A model generated the notes under the pieces. That model was not told the origin of the DNA and did no database searches. It worked only from the letters and a program-made list of their open reading frames with translations. The position numbers were made by a program, and so were the translations under genes. 64,000 nt of DNA from Denticeps clupeoides (lineage: Eukaryota; Chordata; Actinopteri; Clupeiformes; Denticipitidae), in the NCBI RefSeq assembly GCF_900700375.1, contig NC_041707.1:30301281-30365280 (forward strand), in the 5' to 3' direction. Positions 1-11,585 of the stretch are shown here, piece after piece. How positions within the stretch are numbered: the stretch's first letter is position 1; each line of letters opens with the position of its first letter.

Positions 1-3000
1 CCAAGATTTTCAAGCAGAGTTTGCTCACGGCCATATTAGCCAATGAACAGACAATCTCGTTTGATCTCAGAAGCTAAGAAGGCTTGGGCCTGGTTAGTAC
101 TTGGATGAGAGACTGCCTGGGAATACCACATGCGGAAAGCTTTAACTATTGAAGAACTTTTTAAAATGAAGTTATTTACATTACTTTTTCAGATTTTGTC
201 GAAGTAAGTTAAGATTTATTTTCACTCTTTGTAATGTTTTGAAAACCCCTTTTGTTTAAAGTCCACGATTTTCAAGCCAAGTTTGCTTATGGCCATACCA
301 GCCAAAGAACGCCCGATCTCATCAGATCTCAGAAGCTATGAAGGCTTGGGCCTGGTTAGTAGTTGGATGGGAGACTGCCTGGAAATACCATGTGCTTTAA
401 ATATTGAAAAACTTTTTAAAATGAAGTTATTTACATCGTTTTGTTAGCTTTTTTCAAAGTAAGTTAAGAGGTATTTTAACTCTTTGTAATGTTTCGACAG
501 CCCCTTTTGTTTAATGTCCAAGATTTTCAAGCAGAAATTGCTCAAGTACATATCAGCCAAAGAACGCCCAATCTTATCTGATCCCGCAAGCTAAGAATGC
601 TTGGGCCTGGTTAGTACTTGGATGGGAGACTGCCTAAGAATATCAGGTGCTTTAATTGTCGAAAAACTTTTTAAAATGAAGTTATTTACATCGTTTTGTT
701 AGCTTTTTTCAGAGTAAGTTAAGAGGTATTTTCACTCTTTGTAATGTTTTGAAAGCCCCTTTTTTTTAAAGTCCACAATTTTCAAGCCAAGTTTGCTCAC
801 GGCCATACCAGCCAAAGAACGCCCGATCTCGTCTTATCTCGGAAGCTAAGAAGGCTTGGGCCTGGTTAGTACTTGGATGGAAGACTGCCTGGGAATACCA
901 GATGCTTTAATTGTTGAAAAAGTTTTAAAAGAAAGTTATCTACATCGCTTTATTAGCTTTTTTTAAAAGTAAGTTAAGAAGTTTTTTCACTCTTTGTAAT
1001 GTTTTGATAGCCCCTTTTGTTTAAAGTCCAAGATTTTCAAGCAGAAATTGCTCAAGGATATACCAGCAAAAGAACGCCCAATCTTGTCTGATTCCGGAAG
1101 CTAAGAAGGCTTGGGCCTGGTTAGTACTTGGATGGGAGACTGCCTGATAATACCAGGTGCTTTAGTTATTGAAAACCTTTTTAAAATGAAGTTATTTACA
1201 TGGCAGTGTTAGCTTTTTTTAAAGTAAGTTGAGGCAATTTTTATCCTTTATACTGTTTTGAAAGCCCCTTTTGTTTAAAGTCCACAATTTTCAAGCCAAG
1301 TTTGCTCACGGCCATACCAGCCAAAGAACGCCCAATCTCGTCTTATCTCGGAAGCTAAGAAGGCTTGGGCCTGGTTAGTACTTGGATGGGAGACTGCCTG
1401 AGAATACCAGGTGCTTTAATTGTTGAAAAAGTTTTAAAAATAAATTTATTTACATCGCTTTATTAGCTTTTTTCAAAGTAAGTTAAGAGGTTTTTTCTGT
1501 CTTTGTAATGTTTTGAAAGCCCCTTTTGTTTAAAGTCCAAGATTTACAAGAAGAGTTTGCTCACGGCCATACCAGCCAAGGAACGGCCAATCTCGTTTGA
1601 TCTCAGAAGCTAAGAAGGCTTGGGCCTGGTTAGTACTTGGATGGTAGACTGCCTGGGAATACCACGTGCTTTAATTATTGAAAAACCTTTTAAAATGAAG
1701 TTATTTACATCGCTTTGTTAGCTTTTTTCAAAGTAAGTTAAGAGGTATTTTCACTCTTTGTATTGTTTTGATAGCCCCTTTTGTTTAAAGTCCAAGATTT
1801 TCAAGCAGAAATTGCTCAAGTATATACCAGCAAAAGAACGCCCAATCTTGTCTGATTCCGGAAGCTAAGAAGGCTTGGGCCTGGTTAGTACTTGGATGGG
1901 AGACTGCCTGATAATACCAGGTGCTTTAGTTATTGAAAACCTTTTTAAAATGAAGTTATTTACATGGCAGTGTTAGCTTTTTTTAAAGTAAGTTGAGGCA
2001 ATTTTTATCCTTTATACTGTTTTGAAAGCCCCTTTTGTTTAAAGTCCAAGATTTACAAGAAGAGTTTGCTCACGGCCATACCAGCCAAGGAACGGCCAAT
2101 CTCGTTTGATCTCAGTAGCTAAGAAGGCTTGGGCCTGGTTAGTACTTAAATGAGAGCCTGCCTGGTAATACCACATGCGGAAAGCTTTAAATATTGAAGA
2201 ATTTTTTAAAATGAAGTTATTTACATCACTTTTTCAAATTTTGTCGAAGTAAGTTAAGATTTATTTTCACTCTTTGTAATATTTTGAAAGCCCCTTTTGT
2301 TTAAAGTCCACGGTTTTCAAGCCAAGTTTGCTCATGGCCATTCCAGCCAAAGAACGCCCGATCTCATCAGATCTCAGAAGGCTCTCATGAAGGCTTGGGC
2401 CTGGTTAGTAGTTGGATGGGAGACTGCCTGGAAATACCACGTGCTTTAATTATTGAAAAACCTTTTAAAATGATGTTATTTACATCGCTTTGTTAGCTTT
2501 TTTTCAAAGTAAGTTAAGAGGTATTTTCACTCTTTGTAATGTTTTGATAGCCCCTTTTGTTTAAAGTCCAAGATTTTCAAGCAGAAATTGCTCAAGGACA
2601 TACCAGCAAAAGAACGCCCAATCTTGTCTGATCCCGGAAGCTATGAGAACTTGGGCCTGGTTAGTACTTGTTTGGGAGACTGCCTGGAAATACCAGGGGC
2701 TTTAATTATTGAAAAACTTTTTTAAATGAAGTTATTTACATTGCTTTGTCAGCTTTTTTCAAAGTGAGTTAAGAGTTTTTTTCTGTCTTTGTAATGTTTT
2801 GAAAGCCTCGTTTGTTTAAAGTCCAAGATTTTCAAGCAGAGTTTGCTCACGGCCATATTAGCCAATGAACAGCCAATCTCGTTTGATCTCAGAAGCTAAG
2901 AAGGCTTGGGCCTGGTTAGTACTTGGATGGGAGACTGCCTGGAAATACCAAGTGCTTTATTTATTGAAAAACTTTTAAAATGAAGTTATTTACATCGCAT

Positions 3001-4757
3001 TGTTAGGTTTTTTCAAAGTAGGTTACAAGTTATTTTCACTCTTTGTAATGTTTTGAAAGCCCCTTTTGTTTAAAGTCCACGATTTTCAAGAAGAGTTTGC
3101 TCACGGCCATATTAGCCAATAAACAGCCAATCTCGTTTGATCTCGGAAGCTAAGAAGGCTTGGGCCTGGTTAGTACTTGAATGAGAGACTGCCTGGGAAT
3201 ACCAGGTGCTGTAAGCTTTAACTATTGAAAAACTTTTTTAAATGAAGTTTTTTACATTTCTTTGTTAGCTTTTTTCAAAGTAAGTTAAGAGGTATTTTCA
3301 CTCTTTGTAACGTTTTGAAAGCACCTTTGGTTTAAAGTCCAAGATTTTCAAGACAAGTTTGCTCACGGCCATACCAGCCAAAGGACACCCGATCTCATCT
3401 GATCTTGGAAGTTAAGAAGGCTTGGGCCTGGTTAGTACTTGGATGAGAGACTGCCTGGGAATACGAGGTGCGGAAAGCTTTAACTATTGAAAAACTTTTT
3501 AAAATTAAGTTATTTACATCACTTTGTTAGATTTTTTCAAAGTGAATTAAAAGGTATTTTCACTCTTTATAATGTTTTGAAAGCCCCTTTTGTTTAAAGT
3601 CCACGATTTTCAAGCCAAGTTTAAAGCTAAGAAAGCTTGGGCCTGGTTAGTACTTGGATGGGAGACTGCCTGGGAATACCAGGTGCTTTAATTATTGAAA
3701 AACTTTTTAAAATGAAGTTATTTACATCGCTTTGTTAGCTTTTTCAGAGTAAGTTAAGAGGTTTTTTCACTCTTTGTAATGTTTTGAAAGCCCCTTTTGT
3801 TTAAAGTCCAAGGTTTTCAAGAAGAGTTTGCTCACGGCCATATTAGCCAATAAACAGCCAATCTCGTTTGATCTCGGAAGCTAAAAAGGCTTGGGCCTGG
3901 TTAGTACTTGAATGAGAGACTGCCTGGGAATACCAGGTGCTGTAAGCTTTAACTATTGAAAAACTTTTTTAAATGAAGTTTTTTACATTTCTTTGTTAGC
4001 TTTTTTCAAAGTAAGTTAAGAGGTATTTTCACTCTTTGTAAGGTTTTGAAAGCCCCTTTTGTTTAAAGTCCAGGATTTTCAAGCCAAGCTTGCTCACGGC
4101 CATACCAGCCAAAGAACGCCTGATCTCGTCTGAGCTCGGAAGCTAAGAAGGCTTGGGCCTGGTTAGTACCTGGATGGCAGACTGCCTGGAAATACCAGGT
4201 GCTTTAATTATTAAAAAAAACTTTTTAAAATTAAGTTATTTACATCGCTTTGTTAGGTTTTTTCAAAGTGAGTTAAGAGGTATTTTCACTCTATGTAATG
4301 TTTTGAAAGCCCCTTTTGTTTAACGTCCAAGATTTTCAACACAAGTTTGCTCACGGCCAACTCTTAATAAAAACCTAACAAGAAATGAAGTTATTTACAT
4401 CGCTTTGTTAGGTTTTTTCAAAGTGAGTTAAGAGTTTTTTTCAGTCTTTGTAATGTTTTGAAAGCCCCTTTTGTTTAAAGTCCAAGTTTTTGAAGCCAAG
4501 CTTGCTCACAGCCTTACCAGCCAAAGAAAACCCAATCTCGTCTGCTCTCGGAAGATAAGAAGGCTTGGGCCTGGTTAATACTTGGATGGGAGACTGCCTA
4601 AGAATACCAGGTGCTTTAATTATAGAAAAACTTTTTAAAGTGAAGTTTTTACATTATTTTTTTAGCTTTTTTCAAAGTAAGTTAAGTGATATTTTCACTC
4701 TTTGTAATGTTTTGAAAGCCCCTTTTGTTTAAAGTCCAAGTTTTTCAAGACGAGTTT

Positions 4758-6615
4758 GCTCACGGCCATACCAGCCAAAGAACACATGATCTTGTCTGAT
4801 CTCGGAAGTTAGGAAGGCTTGGGCCTTGTTAGTACTTGGATGAGAGACTGCCTGGGAATATCAGGTGCTTTAATTATTGAGAAACATTTAAAAATAAAGT
4901 TATTTACATCGCTTTGTTAGCTTTTTTCAAAGTGAGTTAAGAGGTAATTTAACCCTTTATAATGTTTTGAAACCCTTCTTTGTTTAAAGTCCAAAATTTT
5001 CAAGCCAAGTTTGCTTACGGCCATACCAGCCAAAGAACGCCCAATCTTGTCTGATCTCGGAAGCTAAGAAGGCTTAGGCCTGGATAGTACTTGGATGAGA
5101 GACTGCCTAGGAATACCAGGTGCTCTAATTATTGAAAAACTTTTTAAAAAGAAGTTATTTACATCGCTCTCTTTATCTTTTTTCGAAGTTAAGATGTATT
5201 TTCACTTTATGTAATGTTTTTAAAAGCCCCCTTTTGTTTAAATTTCAAGATTTCCAAGCCAAGTTTACTCACGGCCATACCAGCCAAGGAACGGCCAATT
5301 TCGTCTGATCTCAGAAGCTAAGAAGGCTTGGGCCTGGTAGTACTTGGATGGGAAACTGCCTGGGAATACCAGGTGCTTTAAGTATTGATAAACTTTTTAA
5401 AAGTAAGTTATTTACAAAACTTTGTTAGCTTTTTTCAAAGTAAGTTAAGAGGTATTTTCACTCTATGTAATGTTTTGAAAGCCCCTTTTGTTTAAATTTC
5501 AAGATTTTCAAGCAGAGTTTGCTCACAGCCAAACCAGCCAAAGAACACCCAATTTCATCTGATCTCGGAAGCTAGGAAGGCTTGGGCCTGGTTAGTACTT
5601 GGATGAGAGACTGCCTGGGAATACCAGGTGCTTTAAGCTTTAACTATTGAAAAACTTTTAAAATGATGATTATTACATCACTTTGTTAGCTTTTTTCAAA
5701 GTAAGTTAAGAGGTATTTTCACTCATTGTAATGTTTTGAATGCCCCTTTTGTTTAAAGTCCAAGTTTTTTAAGTCAAGTTTACTCACGGCCATACCAGCC
5801 AAAGAATGCCCGATCTCGTCTGACCTCGGAAGTTTGCTCACGGCCATACCAGCCAAGGAACAGCCAATCTCGTTTGATCTCGGAAGCTTAGAAGGCTTGG
5901 GCCTGGTTAGTACTTGGATGGGAGACTTCCTGGGAATACCAGGTGCTGTAACCTTTAACAATTGAAAAACTTTTTAAAATGAATTTTTTTTACATAACTT
6001 TGTTAGCTTTTTTCAAAGTAGGTTAAGAGGTATTTTCACTCTTTGTAATGTTTTGAAAGCTCCTTTTGTTTAAAGTCCATGATTATCAAGCAGAAATTGC
6101 TCACGGCCATACCAGCCAAAGAACTCCTGATCTCGTCTGATCTCTGAAGCTTAGAAGGCTTGGGCCTGGTTAGTACTTTGATGGTAGACTGCCTGGGAAT
6201 ACCAGGTGCTGTAAGCTTTAACTATTGAAAAACTTTTTTAAATGAAGTTATTTTCATAGCTTTGTTAGCTTTTTTCAAAGTAAGTTGAGAAGTTTTTACA
6301 CTCTATGTAATGTTTTGAAAGCCCCTTTTGTTTAAAGTCCAAGATTTTCAATACAAGTTTGCACACGGCCATACCAGCCAATGAACAGCCAATCTCGTTT
6401 AATCTCGGAAGCTAAGAAGGCTTGGGCCTTGTTAGTACTTGGATGAGAGACTCCCTTGGAATACCAGGTGCTTTAATTATAGAAAAACTTTTTAAAATGA
6501 AGTTATTTACATTGCTTGGTTAGGTTTTTTCAAAGTAAGTTTAGAGTTATTTTCACCCTTTATAATGTTTTGAAAGCCCCTTTTGTTTAAAGTCCAAGTT
6601 TTTCAAGCAGAGTTT
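4758..6615 (+). repeat. 5S higher-order repeat unit, copy 1 (7 monomers)
   Basis: Seven distinguishable monomers start at 4758, 5013, 5267, 5521, 5782, 6099 and 6361, and the same series then begins again at 6616. Diagnostic variants follow in order: AACACATGATCTTG; GGCTTAGGCCTGGATAG; AACGGCCAATTTCG; AACACCCAATTTCATC; a composite fifth monomer in which the first half of the 5S sequence is repeated (5782-5955); AACTCCTGATCTCG; and AATGAACAGCCAATCTCG followed by GGCCTTGTTAG. The monomers differ clearly from each other while matching their counterparts in the next copies, which defines a higher-order repeat. Confidence 0.9.
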
Positions 6616-8474
6616 GCTCACGGCCATACCAGCCAAAGAACACATGATCTTGTCTGATCTCGGAAGTTAGGAAGGCTTGGGCCTTGTTAGTACTTGGATG
6701 AGAGACTGCCTGGGAATATCAGGTGCTTTAATTATTGAGAAACATTTAAAAATAAAGTTATTTACATCGCTTTGTTAGCTTTTTTCAAAGTGAGTTAAGA
6801 GGTAATTTAACCCTTTATAATGTTTTGAAACCCTTCTTTGTTTAAAGTCCAAAATTTTCAAGCCAAGTTTGCTTACGGCCATACCAGCCAAAGAACGCCC
6901 AATCTTGTCTGATCTCGGAAGCTAAGAAGGCTTAGGCCTGGATAGTACTTGGATGAGAGACTGCCTAGGAATACCAGGTGCTCTAATTATTGAAAAACTT
7001 TTTAAAAAGAAGTTATTTACATCGCTCTCTTTATCTTTTTTTCGAAGTTAAGATGTATTTTCACTTTATGTAATGTTTTAAAAGCCCCTTTTGTTTAAAT
7101 TTCAAGATTTCCAAGCCAAGTTTACTCACGGCCATACCAGCCAAGGAACGGCCAATTTCGTCTGATCTCAGAAGCTAAGAAGGCTTGGGCCTGGTTAGTA
7201 CTTGGATGGGAAACTGCCTGGGAATACCAGGTGCTTTAAGTATTGATAAACTTTTTAAAAGTAAGTTATTTACAAAACTTTGTTAGCTTTTTTCAAAGTA
7301 AGTTAAGAGGTATTTTCACTCTATGTAATGTTTTGAAAGCCCCTTTTGTTTAAATTTCAAGATTTTCAAGCAGAGTTTGCTCACAGCCAAACCAGCCAAA
7401 GAACACCCAATTTCATCTGATCTCGGAAGCTAGGAAGGCTTGGGCCTGGTTAGTACTTGGATGAGAGACTGCCTGGGAATACCAGGTGCTTTAAGCTTTA
7501 ACTATTGAAAAACTTTTTAAAATGATGATTATTACATCACTTTGTTAGCTTTTTTCAAAGTAAGTTAAGAGGTATTTTCACTCATTGTAATGTTTTGAAT
7601 GCCCCTTTTGTTTAAAGTCCAAGTTTTTTAAGTCAAGTTTACTCACGGCCATACCAGCCAAAGAATGCCCGATCTCGTCTGACCTCGGAAGTTTGCTCAC
7701 GGCCATACCAGCCAAGGAACAGCCAATCTCGTTTGATCTCGGAAGCTTAGAAGGCTTGGGCCTGGTTAGTACTTGGATGGGAGACTTCCTGGGAATACCA
7801 GGTGCTGTAACCTTTAACAATTGAAAAACTTTTTAAAATGAATTTTTTTTACATAACTTTGTTAGCTTTTTTCAAAGTAGGTTAAGAGGTATTTTCACTC
7901 TTTGTAATGTTTTGAAAGCTCCTTTTGTTTAAAGTCCATGATTATCAAGCAGAAATTGCTCACGGCCATACCAGCCAAAGAACTCCTGATCTCGTCTGAT
8001 CTCTGAAGCTTAGAAGGCTTGGGCCTGGTTAGTACTTTGATGGTAGACTGCCTGGGAATACCAGGTGCTGTAAGCTTTAACTATTGAAAAACTTTTTTAA
8101 ATGAAGTTATTTTCATAGCTTTGTTAGCTTTTTTCAAAGTAAGTTGAGAAGTTTTTACACTCTATGTAATGTTTTGAAAGCCCCTTTTGTTTAAAGTCCA
8201 AGATTTTCAATACAAGTTTGCACACGGCCATACCAGCCAATGAACAGCCAATCTCGTTTAATCTCGGAAGCTAAGAAGGCTTGGGCCTTGTTAGTACTTG
8301 GATGAGAGACTCCCTTGGAATACCAGGTGCTTTAATTATAGAAAAACTTTTTAAAATGAAGTTATTTACATTGCTTGGTTAGGTTTTTTCAAAGTAAGTT
8401 TAGAGTTATTTTCACCCTTTATAATGTTTTGAAAGCCCCTTTTGTTTAAAGTCCAAGTTTTTCAAGCAGAGTTT
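6616..8474 (+). repeat. 5S higher-order repeat unit, copy 2
   Basis: This copy repeats the seven variants of the preceding unit in the same order, with monomers at 6616, 6871, 7124, 7379, 7641, 7958 and 8220. Its length is 1859 bp against 1858 bp for copy 1. By eye the two differ by only a few single-base changes or indels, for example in the T-runs and in GGTTAG versus GGTAG in the third monomer. That points to recent unequal exchange or amplification. Confidence 0.9.
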
Positions 8475-10332
8475 GCTCACGGCCATACCAGCCAAAGAAC
8501 ACATGATCTTGTCTGATCTCGGAAGTTAGGAAGGCTTGGGCCTTGTTAGTACTTGGATGAGAGACTGCCTGGGAATATCAGGTGCTTTAATTATTGAGAA
8601 ACATTTAAAAATAAAGTTATTTACATCGCTTTGTTAGCTTTTTTCAAAGTGAGTTAAGAGGTAATTTAACCCTTTATAATGTTTTGAAACCCTTCTTTGT
8701 TTAAAGTCCAAAATTTTCAAGCCAAGTTTGCTTACGGCCATACCAGCCAAAGAACGCCCAATCTTGTCTGATCTCGGAAGCTAAGAAGGCTTAGGCCTGG
8801 ATAGTACTTGGATGAGAGACTGCCTAGGAATACCAGGTGCTCTAATTATTGAAAAACTTTTTAAAAAGAAGTTATTTACATCGCTCTCTTTATCTTTTTT
8901 CGAAGTTAAGATGTATTTTCACTTTATGTAATGTTTTAAAAGCCCCTTTTGTTTAAATTTCAAGATTTCCAAGCCAAGTTTACTCACGGCCATACCAGCC
9001 AAGGAACGGCCAATTTCGTCTGATCTCAGAAGCTAAGAAGGCTTGGGCCTGGTTAGTACTTGGATGGGAAACTGCCTGGGAATACCAGGTGCTTTAAGTA
9101 TTGATAAACTTTTTAAAAGTAAGTTATTTACAAAACTTTGTTAGCTTTTTTCAAAGTAAGTTAAGAGGTATTTTCACTCTATGTAATGTTTTGAAAGCCC
9201 CTTTTGTTTAAATTTCAAGATTTTCAAGCAGAGTTTGCTCACAGCCAAACCAGCCAAAGAACACCCAATTTCATCTGATCTCGGAAGCTAGGAAGGCTTG
9301 GGCCTGGTTAGTACTTGGATGAGAGACTGCCTGGGAATACCAGGTGCTTTAAGCTTTAACTATTGAAAAACTTTTTAAAATGATGATTATTACATCACTT
9401 TGTTAGCTTTTTTTCAAAGTAAGTTAAGAGGTATTTTCACTCATTGTAATGTTTTGAATGCCCCTTTTGTTTAAAGTCCAAGTTTTTTAAGTCAAGTTTA
9501 CTCACGGCCATACCAGCCAAAGAATGCCCGATCTCGTCTGACCTCGGAAGTTTGCTCACGGCCATACCAGCCAAGGAACAGCCAATCTCGTTTGATCTCG
9601 GAAGCTTAGAAGGCTGGGCCTGGTTAGTACTTGGATGGGAGACTTCCTGGGAATACCAGGTGCTGTAACCTTTAACAATTGAAAAACTTTTTAAAATGAA
9701 TTTTTTTTACATAACTTTGTTAGCTTTTTTCAAAGTAGGTTAAGAGGTATTTTCACTCTTTGTAATGTTTTGAAAGCTCCTTTTGTTTAAAGTCCATGAT
9801 TATCAAGCAGAAATTGCTCACGGCCATACCAGCCAAAGAACTCCTGATCTCGTCTGATCTCTGAAGCTTAGAAGGCTTGGGCCTGGTTAGTACTTTGATG
9901 GTAGACTGCCTGGGAATACCAGGTGCTGTAAGCTTTAACTATTGAAAAACTTTTTTAAATGAAGTTATTTTCATAGCTTTGTTAGCTTTTTTCAAAGTAA
10001 GTTGAGAAGTTTTTACACTCTATGTAATGTTTTGAAAGCCCCTTTTGTTTAAAGTCCAAGATTTTCAATACAAGTTTGCACACGGCCATACCAGCCAATG
10101 AACAGCCAATCTCGTTTAATCTCGGAAGCTAAGAAGGCTTGGGCCTTGTTAGTACTTGGATGAGAGACTCCCTTGGAATACCAGGTGCTTTAATTATAGA
10201 AAAACTTTTTAAAATGAAGTTATTTACATTGCTTGGTTAGGTTTTTTCAAAGTAAGTTTAGAGTTATTTTCACCCTTTATAATGTTTTGAAAGCCCCTTT
10301 TGTTTAAAGTCCAAGTTTTTCAAGCAGAGTTT
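8475..10332 (+). repeat. 5S higher-order repeat unit, copy 3
   Basis: Third full copy, with monomers at 8475, 8730, 8982, 9237, 9500, 9816 and 10078 in the same variant order. The composite fifth monomer is again present (9500-9670), so the internal duplication arose before the unit was amplified. It differs from copies 1 and 2 by scattered single changes only. Confidence 0.9.
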
Positions 10333-10950
10333 GCTCACGGCCATACCAGCCAAAGAACACATGATCTTGTCTGATCTCGGAAGTTAGGAAGGCTTGGGCC
10401 TTGTTAGTACTTGGATGAGAGACTGCCTGGGAATATCAGGTGCTTTAATTATTGAGAAACATTTAAAAATAAAGTTATTTACATCGCTTTGTTAGCTTTT
10501 TTCAAAGTGAGTTAAGAGGTAATTTAACCCTTTATAATGTTTTGAAACCCTTCTTTGTTTAAAGTCCAAGATTTTCAAGCCAAGTTTGCTTACGGCCATA
10601 CCAGCCAAAGAACGCCCAATCTTGTCTGATCTCGGAAGCTAAGAAGGCTTAGGCCTGGATAGTACTTGGATGAGAGACTGCCTGGGAATACCAGGTGCCC
10701 TAATTATTGAAAAACTTTTTAAAAAGAAGTTATTTACATCGCTCTCTTTATCTTTTTTCGAAGTTAAGATGTATTTTCACTTTATGTAATGTTTTAAAAG
10801 CCCCCTTTGTTTAAATTCCAAGATTTCCAAGCCAAGTTTACTCACGGCCATACCAGCCAAGGAACGGCCAATTTCGTCTGATCTCAGAAGCTAAGAAGGC
10901 TTGGGCCTGGTTAGTACTTGGATGGGAAACTGCCTGGGAATACCAGGTGC
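10333..10950 (+). repeat. 5S higher-order repeat unit, partial fourth copy
   Basis: Monomers 1 to 3 of the unit are present, starting at 10333, 10588 and 10840. Near the 3' end of the third monomer (about 10948) the sequence leaves the unit and joins two ordinary monomers, so the amplified block ends inside the array. This partial copy has more differences from the full copies (such as GTGCCCTAATTATTG for GTGCTCTAATTATTG), as expected at the margin of a homogenised block. Confidence 0.8.
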
Positions 10951-11099
10951 TGTAAGGTTTTACTATTGAAAAACTTTTAAAATGAAGTTATTTACAGAGC
11001 ATTGTTACCTTTTTCAAAGTAAGTTAAGAGGTATTTTCACTCTTTGTAATGTTTTGAATGCCCCTTTTGTTTAAAGTCCAGGATTTTCAAGCAGAGTTT

Positions 11100-11220
11100 C
11101 CTCAAGGCCAAACCAGCCAAAGAACGCCCGATCTCGTCTGATCTCGGAAGCTAAGAAGGCTTGGGCCTGGTTAGTACTTTGATGGTAGACTGCCTGGGAA
11201 TACCAGTTGCTGTAAGCTTT
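11100..11220 (+). rRNA. 5S rRNA-like copy, well preserved
   Basis: About 121 nt with the full 5S layout: GAACGCCCGATCTCGTCTG, GATCTCGGAAGCTAAG, GGGCCTGGTTAGTAC, TGCCTGGGAATACC and a complete TGCTGTAAGCTTT 3' end. The internal control region (A-box-like AAGCTAAGAAGGCTTG, then the C-box region) is nearly intact apart from TTTGATGGTAGAC in the C box. It is among the copies closest to canonical 5S. Whether it is transcribed cannot be told from sequence; a satellite or pseudogene copy is the default reading. Confidence 0.5.
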
Positions 11221-11361
11221 AACTATTGAAAAACTTTTTTAAATGAAGTTTTTTACATCGCTTTGTTAGCTTTTTTCAAAGTAAGTTAAGAGGTATTTTC
11301 ACTCTTTGTTATGTTTTTAAAGCCCCTTTTGTTTAAAGTCCAAGATTGTCAAGCAGAGTTT

Positions 11362-11473
11362 CCTCACGGCCATACCAGCCAAAGAACGCCCGATCTCGTC
11401 TGATCTCGGAAGCTAAGAAGGCTTGGGCCTGGTTAGTACTTGGATGGGGGACTGCCTGGGAATACCAGGTGCT
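11362..11473 (+). rRNA. 5S rRNA-like copy, last monomer of the array
   Basis: The final monomer matches the array consensus almost throughout, including CGGCCATACCAGCCAAAG and an internal control region with only GGATGGGGGAC for GGATGGGAGAC. It is followed by a T-run (ACTTTTTTT) that could end Pol III transcription. Its 3' end reads GGTGCTTTAA rather than GTGCTGTAAGCTTT, so the terminal stem of a functional 5S would be shortened. Beyond about 11560 the repeat stops. Confidence 0.5.
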
Positions 11474-11585
11474 TTAACTATTGAAAAACTTTTTTTAAAT
11501 GAAGTTATTTACATCGCTTTGTTAGCTTTAGTTAGTTAAGGGGTATTTTCACTCTTTGATACATTTTCCCGCCTTTTTTCTTTAT

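Larger units (their letters stand above)
1..11560 (+). repeat. 5S rRNA-derived tandem satellite array, about 45 monomers
   Basis: Head-to-tail monomers of about 257 bp: a 5S-like part of about 112-120 bp followed by a spacer of about 140 bp. The 5S-like part keeps the landmarks CGGCCATACCAGCC, GATCTCGTCTGATCTCGG, GGGCCTGGTTAGTACTTGG and GACTGCCTGGGAATACC, so the origin from 5S rRNA is plain. 5S-like starts lie near 23, 285, 540, 795, 1050, 1304, 1559, 1814, 2069, 2330, 2590, 2845, 3099, 3361, 3624 (5' half missing), 3830, 4092, 4349 (5' stub only), 4504, 4758, 5013, 5267, 5521, 5782, 6099, 6361, 6616, 6871, 7124, 7379, 7641, 7958, 8220, 8475, 8730, 8982, 9237, 9500, 9816, 10078, 10333, 10588, 10840, 11100 and 11362. 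Spacers share T-runs after the gene end (possible Pol III stops) and TTTAAA about 30 bp before it (possible upstream element). Many copies are mutated, so most are probably silent. The array runs off the left edge of the window. Confidence 0.93.

Noticed and set aside
5719-7820. Identical 80-codon minus-strand ORFs at 5719-5961 and 7578-7820
   Set aside because: They lie across the fifth monomer of the 5S higher-order repeat on the opposite strand. Their identity reflects repeat duplication, not a gene family.
1-11560. Functional 5S rDNA cluster
   Set aside because: Most copies carry changes in conserved stems, two are truncated, and the higher-order homogenisation of divergent monomers is a satellite pattern. 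Functional arrays keep copies nearly identical. A few edge copies remain open candidates.
1-11560. CRISPR array
   Set aside because: Repeat and spacer are both conserved between units, the repeat is a 5S gene, and the genome is eukaryotic.
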